From assembly GCA_043743335.1 (NCBI GenBank), contig JAYTWR010000112.1, forward strand, positions 1 to 64,000: a DNA stretch of 64,000 nt. The letters run 5' to 3'. The notes beneath the pieces are model-generated. The model was not told the origin of the DNA. It ran no database searches and saw only the letters and a list, made by a program, of their open reading frames with translations. Of the stretch, positions 34,210 through 41,622 are shown in pieces. The DNA is from UBA5216 sp043743335. GTDB taxonomy: Bacteria > Pseudomonadota > Gammaproteobacteria > Burkholderiales > SG8-41. A program made the position numbers and the translations under genes. Numbering within the stretch: position 1 is the stretch's first letter; every line of letters begins with the position of its first letter.

Positions 34210-35492
34210 CCGATCACACCACACCCAGCGCTCGCCGCGAATTTCTCAAGTTCCTGGCGGCTAGCCCAGTCGCCAGTTCTTTTGCGGCTTCATTGGCATC
34301 AGCTGGCGGCATGGCAGCCCTGCTGCAGGGCGAAGCGGCGGCGCAAGACATCCGCGAAAGCAGTTTCCTGAATTTGATGCGTGATCGCATGAGCGTGGTG
34401 GCCAATCCGAAAGAGGCACTGACGGTGTTTGACTTTGAAGCCACCGCGCGCACCAAAGTGCATCAGGGTCATTGGGCGTACATGGCCAGCGGCACTGACG
34501 ACGATGCGACGTTGTTAGCCAATCGTGAGGGCTTTCGCCACCTACAACTACGCCCGCGCCGTCTGCGCGATGCGACCAAGGTGGATATGAGCGTGAACAT
34601 TTTCGGCACGAATTACGCTGCGCCGATTTTCACCTGCCCCACCGGTGGGCAAGGTTCTATGCACACCGATGGCGAGCTGGCCGTGGGCCGCGCCACGCGC
34701 GCGCGCAACACGCCGCAAATGCTTTCCACCTCCACCGGTATTTCTATTGAAGATGTGACCAAAGCGCATGGTCGCCCGGTGTGGCAGCAGTTCTATGCGC
34801 CGAATTCGTGGGATGCGAGCGTGACGCTGATGAAGCGCTTTCAAGCCAATGGCGTTACCGTGTTGGCGTTAACCTGCGACAACACTACCGGGCGGTTTAG
34901 CGAAACCTACTATCGCACACGCCCCAAGGATATGAATCAGTGCGAGGCCTGTCACAAGGGCGGCCCGGAGGTGGGCCGCCATCGGCCCATGCGCGATGGC
35001 ATTGATTATTCCAAGCTGCGCAGCTCTGACCCCGCGATGGACTGGAAATTTGTCGCGCGCGTGCGTGACTACTGGAAAGGCAAATTCATCCTCAAGGGCT
35101 TGGATACCCACGAAGACGCCAAGCTGGCGTTGGAGCATGGGCTGGATGGCATACTGGTTTCCAACCACGGCGGGCGCTCCACTGAAACCGGGCGCGGCAC
35201 CATCGAAGCGCTGCCCGAAGTGGTCGCCGCCGTAAAAGGCAAAATCCCCGTGTTTCTCGATGGCGGCGTGCGCCGCGGCACCGATGTGTTCAAGGCCTTA
35301 GCGCTCGGCGCCACCGCAGTCGGCATAGGCCGCCCCACGTTGTGGGGGCTAGGCTCCTTTGGCGAGGCCGGCGTTAACCGCGTGCTGGAAATTTTGCACG
35401 CCGAACTGAAGCTGGTGATGGGCAATTGCGGTACGCAAAAAGTGGCGGACATCAACAAGGATTACGTGACATCGCGTTACTGGAAGTCGTAA
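34206..35492 (+). CDS. Tat-exported alpha-hydroxy-acid oxidase/dehydrogenase with a CxxCH motif
   Basis: This 428-residue protein has a Tat-like signal (SARREFLKFLAASP) and the FMN-dependent alpha-hydroxy-acid oxidase barrel: IFTCPTGGQGSMHTDGE, VWQQFYAPN, and the active site SNHGGRSTETGRG with catalytic His321, then FLDGGVRRGTDVFKALALGA. In the middle, QCEACHKGG (Cys246-His250) is a c-type haem motif within the substrate loop region, which ordinary lactate or glycolate oxidases lack. If haem is attached, this is a periplasmic flavocytochrome. It is translationally coupled to the amidase (ATGA overlap), so it may oxidise the hydroxy acid released by that enzyme. Confidence 0.88.
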   Translation: MTDHTTPSARREFLKFLAASPVASSFAASLASAGGMAALLQGEAAAQDIRESSFLNLMRDRMSVVANPKEALTVFDFEATARTKVHQGHWAYMASGTDDDATLLANREGFRHLQLRPRRLRDATKVDMSVNIFGTNYAAPIFTCPTGGQGSMHTDGELAVGRATRARNTPQMLSTSTGISIEDVTKAHGRPVWQQFYAPNSWDASVTLMKRFQANGVTVLALTCDNTTGRFSETYYRTRPKDMNQCEACHKGGPEVGRHRPMRDGIDYSKLRSSDPAMDWKFVARVRDYWKGKFILKGLDTHEDAKLALEHGLDGILVSNHGGRSTETGRGTIEALPEVVAAVKGKIPVFLDGGVRRGTDVFKALALGATAVGIGRPTLWGLGSFGEAGVNRVLEILHAELKLVMGNCGTQKVADINKDYVTSRYWKS

Positions 35493-35573
35493 CGGGTTAC
35501 GCCATCCACTGTTGTAATGTGGATTCGTTGCCTGCTTCACGCACCGGCAGAAGTGCGAGTATGATTCTGCTAT

Positions 35574-35604
35574 CGTTGCTATGGTTGCTATAGTTGCTAT
35601 CGTC
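35574..35604 (+). repeat. 9-bp tandem repeat before the dioxygenase gene
   Basis: Three imperfect units of GTTGCTATR fill the gap. It resembles the TTCTATAGC array at 18815. Confidence 0.8.
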
Positions 35605-35638
35605 CGGATTGTGAATCAACTTTTCAAGGAGACAAGTC

Positions 35639-36517
35639 ATGAGCGCTGTCCTGCAGGAAGCCCCCCAAACACTGACCATCACCAAAGTCAAAGAGCACAT
35701 CGGCGCTATCGTCACCGGCATTGATTTGGCGCAGCCCATCGACGCGGCCACGCACAAAAAACTCTACGATGCCGCAGTCGAAAACGTGGTGCTGGTGATT
35801 CGCGGGCAGGCGCATCTCACGCCCGCGCAAGTGCAGGCTGCTGGCGAGTTGTTCGGCGAGTTGATGGAAGATCAAAACCGCCGTTATCTGGTGGATGGCT
35901 TTCCGTTGATCAGCGTGCTCGACAACTTCCACAAAGACAGCCAAGGCAACCCGGCCAAGGTGGGCAAGAACGCCACGTGGCACACCGATCACACCAATCA
36001 GGAACTGCCACCGAAATTCACCATGCTCTATGCGGTGGCAGTGCCTGACAAGGGCGGTGCCACGTCGGTGTGCAATTCTCGCGCGGCCTACGAATCGCTG
36101 CCAGAAGATTTAAAGCAAAAAATCACCGGCATGAAAACCGAAAACACGCTCATCAGCAGCGCGCGTTTCAAGATCGCCAATCCCGATATTCTTAAAGAGC
36201 AATTGGCCTCGAAGACGCCGCCGACCGTGCAGCCGCTGGTGCGCACACACCCGGACACCGGCACCAAGGCCGTGTGGTTCCACAAAAGCAAAACCGAAAA
36301 AATCATCGGCATGACGCCGGACGACACCCAGGATTTCCTGCAAGACATCACCGACAAAATCACCCAACCGCAATTTTGCTACGCGCACCAATATCAAAAA
36401 GGTGATCTGCTCATCATCGATGACCGCGCGTCGCTGCACAAAGCCGGCTTTGATTTCGATCACAGCCAGCAACGCCGGCTGTATCGCATGCTGGTGCGGG
36501 GCGACAAGCCGTATTGA
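35639..36517 (+). CDS. TauD/TfdA-family 2-oxoglutarate-dependent dioxygenase
   Basis: This 292-residue enzyme has the iron triad pattern: His115 and Asp117 in WHTDHTN, and His267 in DDRASLHKAGFD, with a downstream arginine region RRLYRMLVRGD for 2-oxoglutarate. The family hydroxylates taurine, 2,4-D or similar acids to release sulfite, phenols or aldehydes. The substrate here is unknown; the sox genes 16 kb away would make an organosulfonate conceivable, which is speculation. A ribosome site AAGGAG precedes the ATG. Confidence 0.9.
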   Translation: MSAVLQEAPQTLTITKVKEHIGAIVTGIDLAQPIDAATHKKLYDAAVENVVLVIRGQAHLTPAQVQAAGELFGELMEDQNRRYLVDGFPLISVLDNFHKDSQGNPAKVGKNATWHTDHTNQELPPKFTMLYAVAVPDKGGATSVCNSRAAYESLPEDLKQKITGMKTENTLISSARFKIANPDILKEQLASKTPPTVQPLVRTHPDTGTKAVWFHKSKTEKIIGMTPDDTQDFLQDITDKITQPQFCYAHQYQKGDLLIIDDRASLHKAGFDFDHSQQRRLYRMLVRGDKPY

Positions 36518-36527
36518 TTCAGGCCGT

Positions 36528-36555
36528 GTGATCGTGTGACCGTGTGACGTGACTT
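36528..36555 (+). repeat. 8-bp tandem repeat after the dioxygenase gene
   Basis: Three units of CGTGTGAY, with a partial fourth, lie between the stop of the dioxygenase and the convergent esterase. No clear terminator was seen. Confidence 0.75.
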
Positions 36556-36629
36556 AGGCGCGGCGATTTTCAGGACGCGCTGCCGCGTCAGCCCTTGGCT
36601 GGGCGTACGCGCTGGCAGGCGCGTGACTG

Positions 36630-37799
36630 TCAGCGCACCTGCGCCTGCAACCACTCGTCCACCAGCTTCGCCGTCACCAGATTGTTTAACTCCGACGGGA
36701 TGCCGTGACCGTTGCCGCGTATCCCGCGCGCTTCGAGCCGGATGTGCTCATTGGCGACGCCGGCTTGAGACAGATACTGGGACGTGCAATGATCGTATGG
36801 GGCGTGATACGACGCCTCGCCGGTAATAATGGCGATAGGAATGCCCCGCAGGTTAGGCAGCGTGCGCGGCGTGCCGCTTTGCAGGCTGCACAGCACGAGA
36901 TCGGGGGCATCGGGTTTTTGTTGCGCCTGATAGCGCAGATCTTTCGCATCGCTCACCGGCGGATCATAGGTGATGGGGATGTCGGTCGGCCCCCACGGGC
37001 GCGCCGGCTCATTCGAGCGCGTGGCGTTGTGGAACGGCGGGCCGGAAGGTTCGATAGCGATAACGCCGCGCACCAGCTTAGGCCGCGCGTCCGCCAGCAG
37101 CCAGCCGAAGGGGCCAGCTTGTGAGTGGGTCACGATGATGGCTGGGCCGATTTTATCGAGCAGCGCGCTGCCGGCTTTTTGCACCAGCGTTTGCGTCTCG
37201 GCGTTGCTCGCAAGATAGGCCACCGTGCGGCCATACCCGGCATCGAACACCGGGTTGCCGCGCTTGCCGCGATTCGGGCCTTCGCCCGGATATTGTGTGT
37301 GCAGTTTGGCTTGCGGCCACGTGCCGAGTTCTGCCGTGGCCGTACTGTTGCGCTCGGCACCTGACGCGGGCGCGACAATTTGTTTGCCCTGATGCTGCGC
37401 GTTGTAGACCGAACGCCCGCGTGCGGGCTGATCGGTGAGGTAAACGATATAACCTTGATCGACAAAGTAATGCGCCCAGCCGCGCCGCCCATCGGGCGTT
37501 TGCATCCAAGTAGTTGCGGTGGAACTCGCGCCGTGAAAAAACACCAGCGGATACGGCTTGGTCACAACCTTCGGTGCCCAAACTTCGACATACATTTGGC
37601 CGACCATGGCCTCGCGGCCCGGCTCGCCGACATACTGCCCGCCCGCATAAAAATAACCTTGGCGCGCGACGTTGCTGTCGAGCATGCGCACGCCCGCCGG
37701 TATGCCAGCGGGGGTTTGTGCGGCAGCAATCCCCGCGCAGCCGAGCAGTGCGGCCAGTAGCGTGGTACGTAAATCAGACAGGTGTTTCTTCCTAGGCAT
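36630..37799 (-). CDS. Secreted alpha/beta-hydrolase (esterase-like)
   Basis: This 389-residue protein has a signal sequence (LRTTLLAALLGCAGIAAAQ) and an alpha/beta-hydrolase body: YPLVFFHGASSTATTWMQTP oxyanion region, YIVYLTDQPARGRS, and nucleophile elbow IIVTHSQAGPFGWLL, where the serine sits in HSQAG. Acid and histidine fall near ITGEASYHAPYDH and GIRGNGHGIPSE. The substrate is unknown. I placed the start at ATG 37799 because it gives a normal signal sequence; the frame runs 36 codons further upstream. Confidence 0.85.
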   Translation of the reverse strand: MPRKKHLSDLRTTLLAALLGCAGIAAAQTPAGIPAGVRMLDSNVARQGYFYAGGQYVGEPGREAMVGQMYVEVWAPKVVTKPYPLVFFHGASSTATTWMQTPDGRRGWAHYFVDQGYIVYLTDQPARGRSVYNAQHQGKQIVAPASGAERNSTATAELGTWPQAKLHTQYPGEGPNRGKRGNPVFDAGYGRTVAYLASNAETQTLVQKAGSALLDKIGPAIIVTHSQAGPFGWLLADARPKLVRGVIAIEPSGPPFHNATRSNEPARPWGPTDIPITYDPPVSDAKDLRYQAQQKPDAPDLVLCSLQSGTPRTLPNLRGIPIAIITGEASYHAPYDHCTSQYLSQAGVANEHIRLEARGIRGNGHGIPSELNNLVTAKLVDEWLQAQVR

Positions 37800-37979
37800 C
37801 GGGTGCACGGCGTTCTCCAGATTGGGTTGAGTGGTCGGTACAGCCACCCATGGTAGCAATGTAATGACGCGCACCATGCAGGTAAAGTCAGCCCGGCGGC
37901 CACGCATTCATCATCGGCATGGTAAACTGGAATTCGCAGCAAAAACCGGTGTTACTTCAGCAATAAAACAGGGGGTGTT

Positions 37980-39242
37980 ATGCGATTTTCTGAATCAGTG
38001 CAGTGCGCCGCGACGAAATTCGCGCGCGTGGCGACGGCTTGTGCCGCCGCATTGTTGGTCACCAATACTTGGGCGCAAGCGCCCGCTGCACCTGCGGCGC
38101 CCGCCGCGCCGCCTTGGCAGCAGGGTCGCTCTGCGGATCAGTCCAAATCGACGTTACATCCGTTCGCGCCGCATTTCACCGGCCGCGCGTCTAAAGATTT
38201 GCCGCTCGACAAGCTCAAAGTACCACCCGGCTTCAAGGTGGAAGTGTGGGTTGAGGGTGTGCCGGAAGCGCGCTCGCTGGCGTTGGGCGATAAAGGCACG
38301 GTGTTTGTCAGCAACCGCAATCTCGCCGAGGTGTATGCGATTGTGGATCGCGGTGGTAGCCGTGAAGTCAAAAAAATTCTCACCGGCATGAAATCGCCCA
38401 ACGGTGTGGCGTTCAGCAAAGGCACGCTGTATGTGGCGGAGCGGCATCGCATCACGCGTTACGATGGCATCGAAGACGCACTGGATAATCCACCGGCAGC
38501 CAAAGTGGTCATCGACGATCTCGATCCCACGCAACAAGCTGGCCACTTCTGGAAATATCTGGCGATGGGCCCGGATGGCAAGCTCTATTTCAACGTCGGC
38601 TCGCCGGGCAATATCGTTATCCCGAACTACAATCAGGCGACCATGCAGCGCGTAGACCCGAACACGGGCGTGCTGGAAACGGTGGCGCAGGGCGTGCGTA
38701 ACTCGGTGGGTATGGATTGGCACCCCCGCACCAAAGAGTTGTGGTTCACCAACCACGCGCGCGACTGGATCAGCGATGATCTGCCCCACGACACACTGCA
38801 TCGCATGCCGCGCAAGGGCATGCACTTCGGCTACCCGTTCTGCCATCAGGGTGATTTGGTTGACCCGGATCTCGGCAAAGGCCGTTCGTGCAAAGAGTTC
38901 GATCCGCCCTCCGCCAAATTGGGCCCGCATATCGCGCCGCTGGGCATGCGTTTTTACACTGGCAAAATGTTCCCCGCCGAGTATCAGAACAATATCTTCA
39001 TCGCCATGCACGGCTCGTGGAATCGCAGCACCAAGCAAGGCTACAACGTGATGCGCGTCACCACCGATGCAGCAGGCAAAGTCACCGGCATGAAGCCCTT
39101 CTTAGAAGGCTTTCTCACCGATGAAAAAGGCGATCCACCCATGTGGGGTCGGCCGGTTGATGTGCTGCAAATGCGCGACGGCTCAATGCTGGTGTCCGAC
39201 GATTTCAACGGCATCATCTATCGCATCAGCTACAAGAAGTGA
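37980..39242 (+). CDS. PQQ-dependent sugar/sorbosone dehydrogenase-like beta-propeller
   Basis: This 420-residue exported protein has a signal sequence ending near NTWAQ and an alanine/proline linker. A six-bladed GSDH-type propeller follows: LKVPPGFKVEVWVEGVPEAR in pieces, GVAFSKGTLYVAERHRITRYD, AMGPDGKLYFNVGSPGNI, VRNSVGMDWHPRTKELWFT, FGYPFCHQGD and IAMHGSWNRSTKQGY. The family oxidises aldoses or sorbosone with PQQ in the periplasm. The next gene, a dihaem cytochrome, overlaps its stop and is the likely electron acceptor. No PQQ synthesis genes are in the window. Confidence 0.88.
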   Translation: MRFSESVQCAATKFARVATACAAALLVTNTWAQAPAAPAAPAAPPWQQGRSADQSKSTLHPFAPHFTGRASKDLPLDKLKVPPGFKVEVWVEGVPEARSLALGDKGTVFVSNRNLAEVYAIVDRGGSREVKKILTGMKSPNGVAFSKGTLYVAERHRITRYDGIEDALDNPPAAKVVIDDLDPTQQAGHFWKYLAMGPDGKLYFNVGSPGNIVIPNYNQATMQRVDPNTGVLETVAQGVRNSVGMDWHPRTKELWFTNHARDWISDDLPHDTLHRMPRKGMHFGYPFCHQGDLVDPDLGKGRSCKEFDPPSAKLGPHIAPLGMRFYTGKMFPAEYQNNIFIAMHGSWNRSTKQGYNVMRVTTDAAGKVTGMKPFLEGFLTDEKGDPPMWGRPVDVLQMRDGSMLVSDDFNGIIYRISYKK

Positions 39243-39850
39243 AGTCACTGAGTTTGCGTGACAAGCACGCTGCGGCGCGGTTTGCCGCAGCGTTGTTGTT
39301 TTTGCTGCCTACGGCGGTGACGTCGGTAGCGCGGGCGGCAGAGGGCGAAGTCCCGCCCAAGGCGCAGCCGTGCGTGGCGTGTCACGGGCCGCAGGGTAAT
39401 TCCGCGCTGCCCGCCGTGCCGTCACTCGCAGGCCAGCCCGCGCAATTCATAGCGACGCAGTTGTTAATGTTTCGCGAAGGCCGTCGCAAAGATGCGCAAA
39501 TGTCGCCGTTCGCAGCGGGCTTTTCCAATGCGGATTTGAACAGCGTCGCCGCCTATTTCGCCGCGCAAAAGCTGGCACCCCCTGCGCGCGCAACCGAACC
39601 CGCTACCGCAGAGGCCGGTGCGCGTCTTGCCAAGCAATACAACTGCACGCAGTGCCACGGCTCGGCGTTGCTGGGGCAGCAGCATATACCGCGTCTCGCG
39701 GGACAACAGGTGGAGTATCTGAAAACGCAATTGCGCGGCTTCAAGGCCGGCACCCGTTTTGACATGGATGGCCAGATGACTTCTGCGGCGCAGGCGCTGG
39801 CGGAGGTCGACATCACGGCGCTTGCCGAATACATGGCCGGACTGAATTAG
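39239..39850 (+). CDS. Dihaem cytochrome c (c4-like)
   Basis: This 203-residue exported protein has two haem motifs, CVACH (Cys45-His49) and CTQCH (Cys136-His140), each followed by a family loop (GNSALPAVPSLAGQPAQF and IPRLAGQQVEYLKTQL), the two-domain cytochrome c4 plan. Methionine ligands lie in DAQMSPFAAGFS and DGQMTSAAQ. Its GTG start overlaps the stop of the PQQ dehydrogenase (GTGA), so the pair is translationally coupled and probably forms one electron-transfer module. Confidence 0.92.
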   Translation: MKSLSLRDKHAAARFAAALLFLLPTAVTSVARAAEGEVPPKAQPCVACHGPQGNSALPAVPSLAGQPAQFIATQLLMFREGRRKDAQMSPFAAGFSNADLNSVAAYFAAQKLAPPARATEPATAEAGARLAKQYNCTQCHGSALLGQQHIPRLAGQQVEYLKTQLRGFKAGTRFDMDGQMTSAAQALAEVDITALAEYMAGLN

Positions 39851-39876
39851 CCTGCCGTCTTGTGGTTATATCAGTG

Positions 39877-40182
39877 CTGATTTTGTTGCGTAATCCGTTG
39901 GGACCGCAGAAAAACATTTACACGGGCGCAGCCTACGAACTCACGGCTTAGCACATGGTCGAACTGGCGGCGGTCGAAGTCTCTGCCATCACGCCCGCAC
40001 GTTATCTGCCGCTGACGCGCACCGGTGACGAGGTGCTCGATTGCCGCGACGCCGTTGCGCACTATCGAGGCGCACCGCAGCGGGTGATTCCCGGTGGCGA
40101 TCACGGCTTTGGCGATTTTGCGGATTACCTGAACGAAGTGCTGGCGTTTTGCAGCAACCAAAGTAGCGGCGTAGCAAAGTAG
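39877..40182 (+). pseudogene. 5'-truncated yqiA-type esterase (UPF0227) with an internal stop
   Basis: The frame from 39877 reads LILLRNPLGPQKNIYTGAAY then ELTA, a TAG stop at 39949-39951, and continues HMVELAAVEVSAITPARYL, TRTGDEVLDCRDAVAHYRG and IPGGDHGFGDFADYLNEVL. This matches the C-terminal half of COG3150/UPF0227 esterases. About half the gene is missing upstream. Such a gene commonly precedes the RNase II gene in betaproteobacteria; here the kelch gene and a repeat element lie between. The part after the stop could be translated from ATG 39955 but would be only a fragment. Confidence 0.85.
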
Positions 40183-40244
40183 CGGGGGAATGGCGTAGCA
40201 TTGCCGCCGGTCATTCAGATTAGCGGGTTTTCGGGGGTTAGTAA

Positions 40245-41303
40245 ATGTTCAATAAAATCAACTACTTACGGTATGTATTCGGTGTTCTGGCGATAGCGCT
40301 GCTATGCAGCAGCGGCATCGCATCGGCGCAAAAGCTCGCGCGCGCCGCGCCGTTTCCTGAGGCGTCTGAAGAGCTTTACGGCATCGGCTCCGGCGGCAAA
40401 CTGTATGTATTCGGCGGCCTCGCGCCGGGGTGGAAGCCCAAGGGTTTGGTCTACGAATACGATCCTGCCAAAGATGCGTGGACCAAAAAGAAAAACATGC
40501 CGATTCCCTCGCATCACATTGCGCTGGCCGAAATCAACGGCAAGATTTATGTGATCGGCGGTTTCAAATATCCCGACAGCGGGCCAGCCGGCTGGCAGCC
40601 CATGGACAATGTGTTTGAGTACGATCCGGCGGCGGACACTTGGAAGCCACTTGCGGCGCTGCCCGGTAAACGCGGTGCGCCCGCGGCCACGGTACACGAC
40701 GGCAAAATTTTTGTCATAGGCGGTGCTGGCCCGCACCCCGGCTCCAAAGAAACCGTGCTGCATCCGGCGCGCCCGCACCGCGCCTTGTCTACCAACGAAG
40801 TGTACGATCCGGCCACCAACGCATGGCAGACACGTCAGGCCATGCCGACCGCACGCAACCATGGTGCCATCGGCACGGTGAACAACAAAATTTATTACCT
40901 CGGTGGTCGCATCGGTGCGGCGTTTATTACGCGCGCCAGCAATATAGGCTTGGTGGAAGAATACGATCCGGCGACGGATCAATGGGGGGCGCTCAAGGCG
41001 TCGATGCCCACGCCGCGCAGCGCGGTGGCGTGGGGCACACACAAGGGTAAGATTTACGTCGCCGGCGGCGAAGAGCGCGCGTCGGGGCCGTGGCAACGCA
41101 CGTTCCGCGCGGTGGAGGCCTACGATCCGCGCACCAATCGCTGGGAGTTATTGCCGGAGATGGAGTTTCCGCGCCACGGCTTGGCCGGCGACATCGTGAA
41201 CGGCAAATTTCATTTGGTCAGTGGTGATGTGGCATCCGGCGGCGCGCCGGGCACGCATATCGACTCCGATGTACACGAGGTGATTGATCTCGACGCGAAG
41301 TAG
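40245..41303 (+). CDS. Exported kelch-repeat beta-propeller protein
   Basis: This 352-residue protein has a signal sequence (YVFGVLAIALLCSSGIASA) and six kelch-type blades with repeated YVFGG/YVIGGF/FVIGGAG/YYLGGR/YVAGGEE strands and VYEYDPAKDAWTKKKNMP-type turns. Kelch propellers bind proteins or sugars or act like galactose oxidase folds; no enzyme motif is seen. The first codons (FNKINYLR) are one copy of the IHF-like motif. It sits inside an otherwise conserved block between the yqiA remnant and rnb, so it is probably a later arrival. A strong terminator follows. Confidence 0.85.
   Translation: MFNKINYLRYVFGVLAIALLCSSGIASAQKLARAAPFPEASEELYGIGSGGKLYVFGGLAPGWKPKGLVYEYDPAKDAWTKKKNMPIPSHHIALAEINGKIYVIGGFKYPDSGPAGWQPMDNVFEYDPAADTWKPLAALPGKRGAPAATVHDGKIFVIGGAGPHPGSKETVLHPARPHRALSTNEVYDPATNAWQTRQAMPTARNHGAIGTVNNKIYYLGGRIGAAFITRASNIGLVEEYDPATDQWGALKASMPTPRSAVAWGTHKGKIYVAGGEERASGPWQRTFRAVEAYDPRTNRWELLPEMEFPRHGLAGDIVNGKFHLVSGDVASGGAPGTHIDSDVHEVIDLDAK
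40248..40270 (+). repeat. IHF-like dispersed motif, copy 8 (signal peptide codons of the kelch gene)
   Basis: AATCAA-CTAC-TTA matches the IHF consensus exactly. The motif begins at the second codon of the gene. Confidence 0.78.
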
Positions 41304-41329
41304 CCGCCCTCGCGCGGTATAATCGCAGC

Positions 41330-41367
41330 GCGGCCCGCAGACGGAATTGCGGGCCGCATTTTTTTTC
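41330..41367 (+). terminator. Rho-independent terminator after the kelch gene
   Basis: A perfect 10-bp stem GCGGCCCGCA / TGCGGGCCGC is followed by ATTTTTTTT. It lies 27 bp after the kelch stop. Confidence 0.9.
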
Positions 41368-41410
41368 GCCGGCGCAATGGCATTCTAAAAACCATAAACC
41401 TGAAACGGCA

Positions 41411-41607
41411 TTTGCCACAGAGGGCGCAGTGAACACAGGGCGAAATCCACGTGCTACAGGGATTAAACGGATTGCGCATTGGGTGAGTGGGCATCGCAGA
41501 CCGAGCCATGGTTTTTCCTCGTTGTACGGTGTTCTCTATAGCCTCTGTGTGTTTTATGTTCTCTGTGTTCTCTGTGTTCTCTGTGTTCTCTGTGTCCGCT
41601 GTGGCAA
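41411..41607. repeat. Second inverted-repeat element with CCACAGAGG ends
   Basis: The left end 41411-41431 (TTTGCCACAGAGGGCGCAGTG) and right end 41586-41607, inverted, share the sequence of the element at 15823-15977. The right end is extended by four tandem copies of TTCTCTGTG (41559-41594). It is non-coding and lies just before rnb. Confidence 0.7.
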
Positions 41608-41622
41608 CAGGCGTTATTTAAG

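Larger units (their letters stand above)
41304..41622. other. 319-bp gap between kelch gene and rnb
   Basis: The gap holds a TATAAT box (41318-41323), a strong terminator (41330-41367), and an inverted-repeat element with CCACAGAGG ends (41411-41607) containing a 9-bp tandem array. No gene is supported; a small frame that reads VLCVLCVLCV is a product of the tandem array. Confidence 0.8.
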
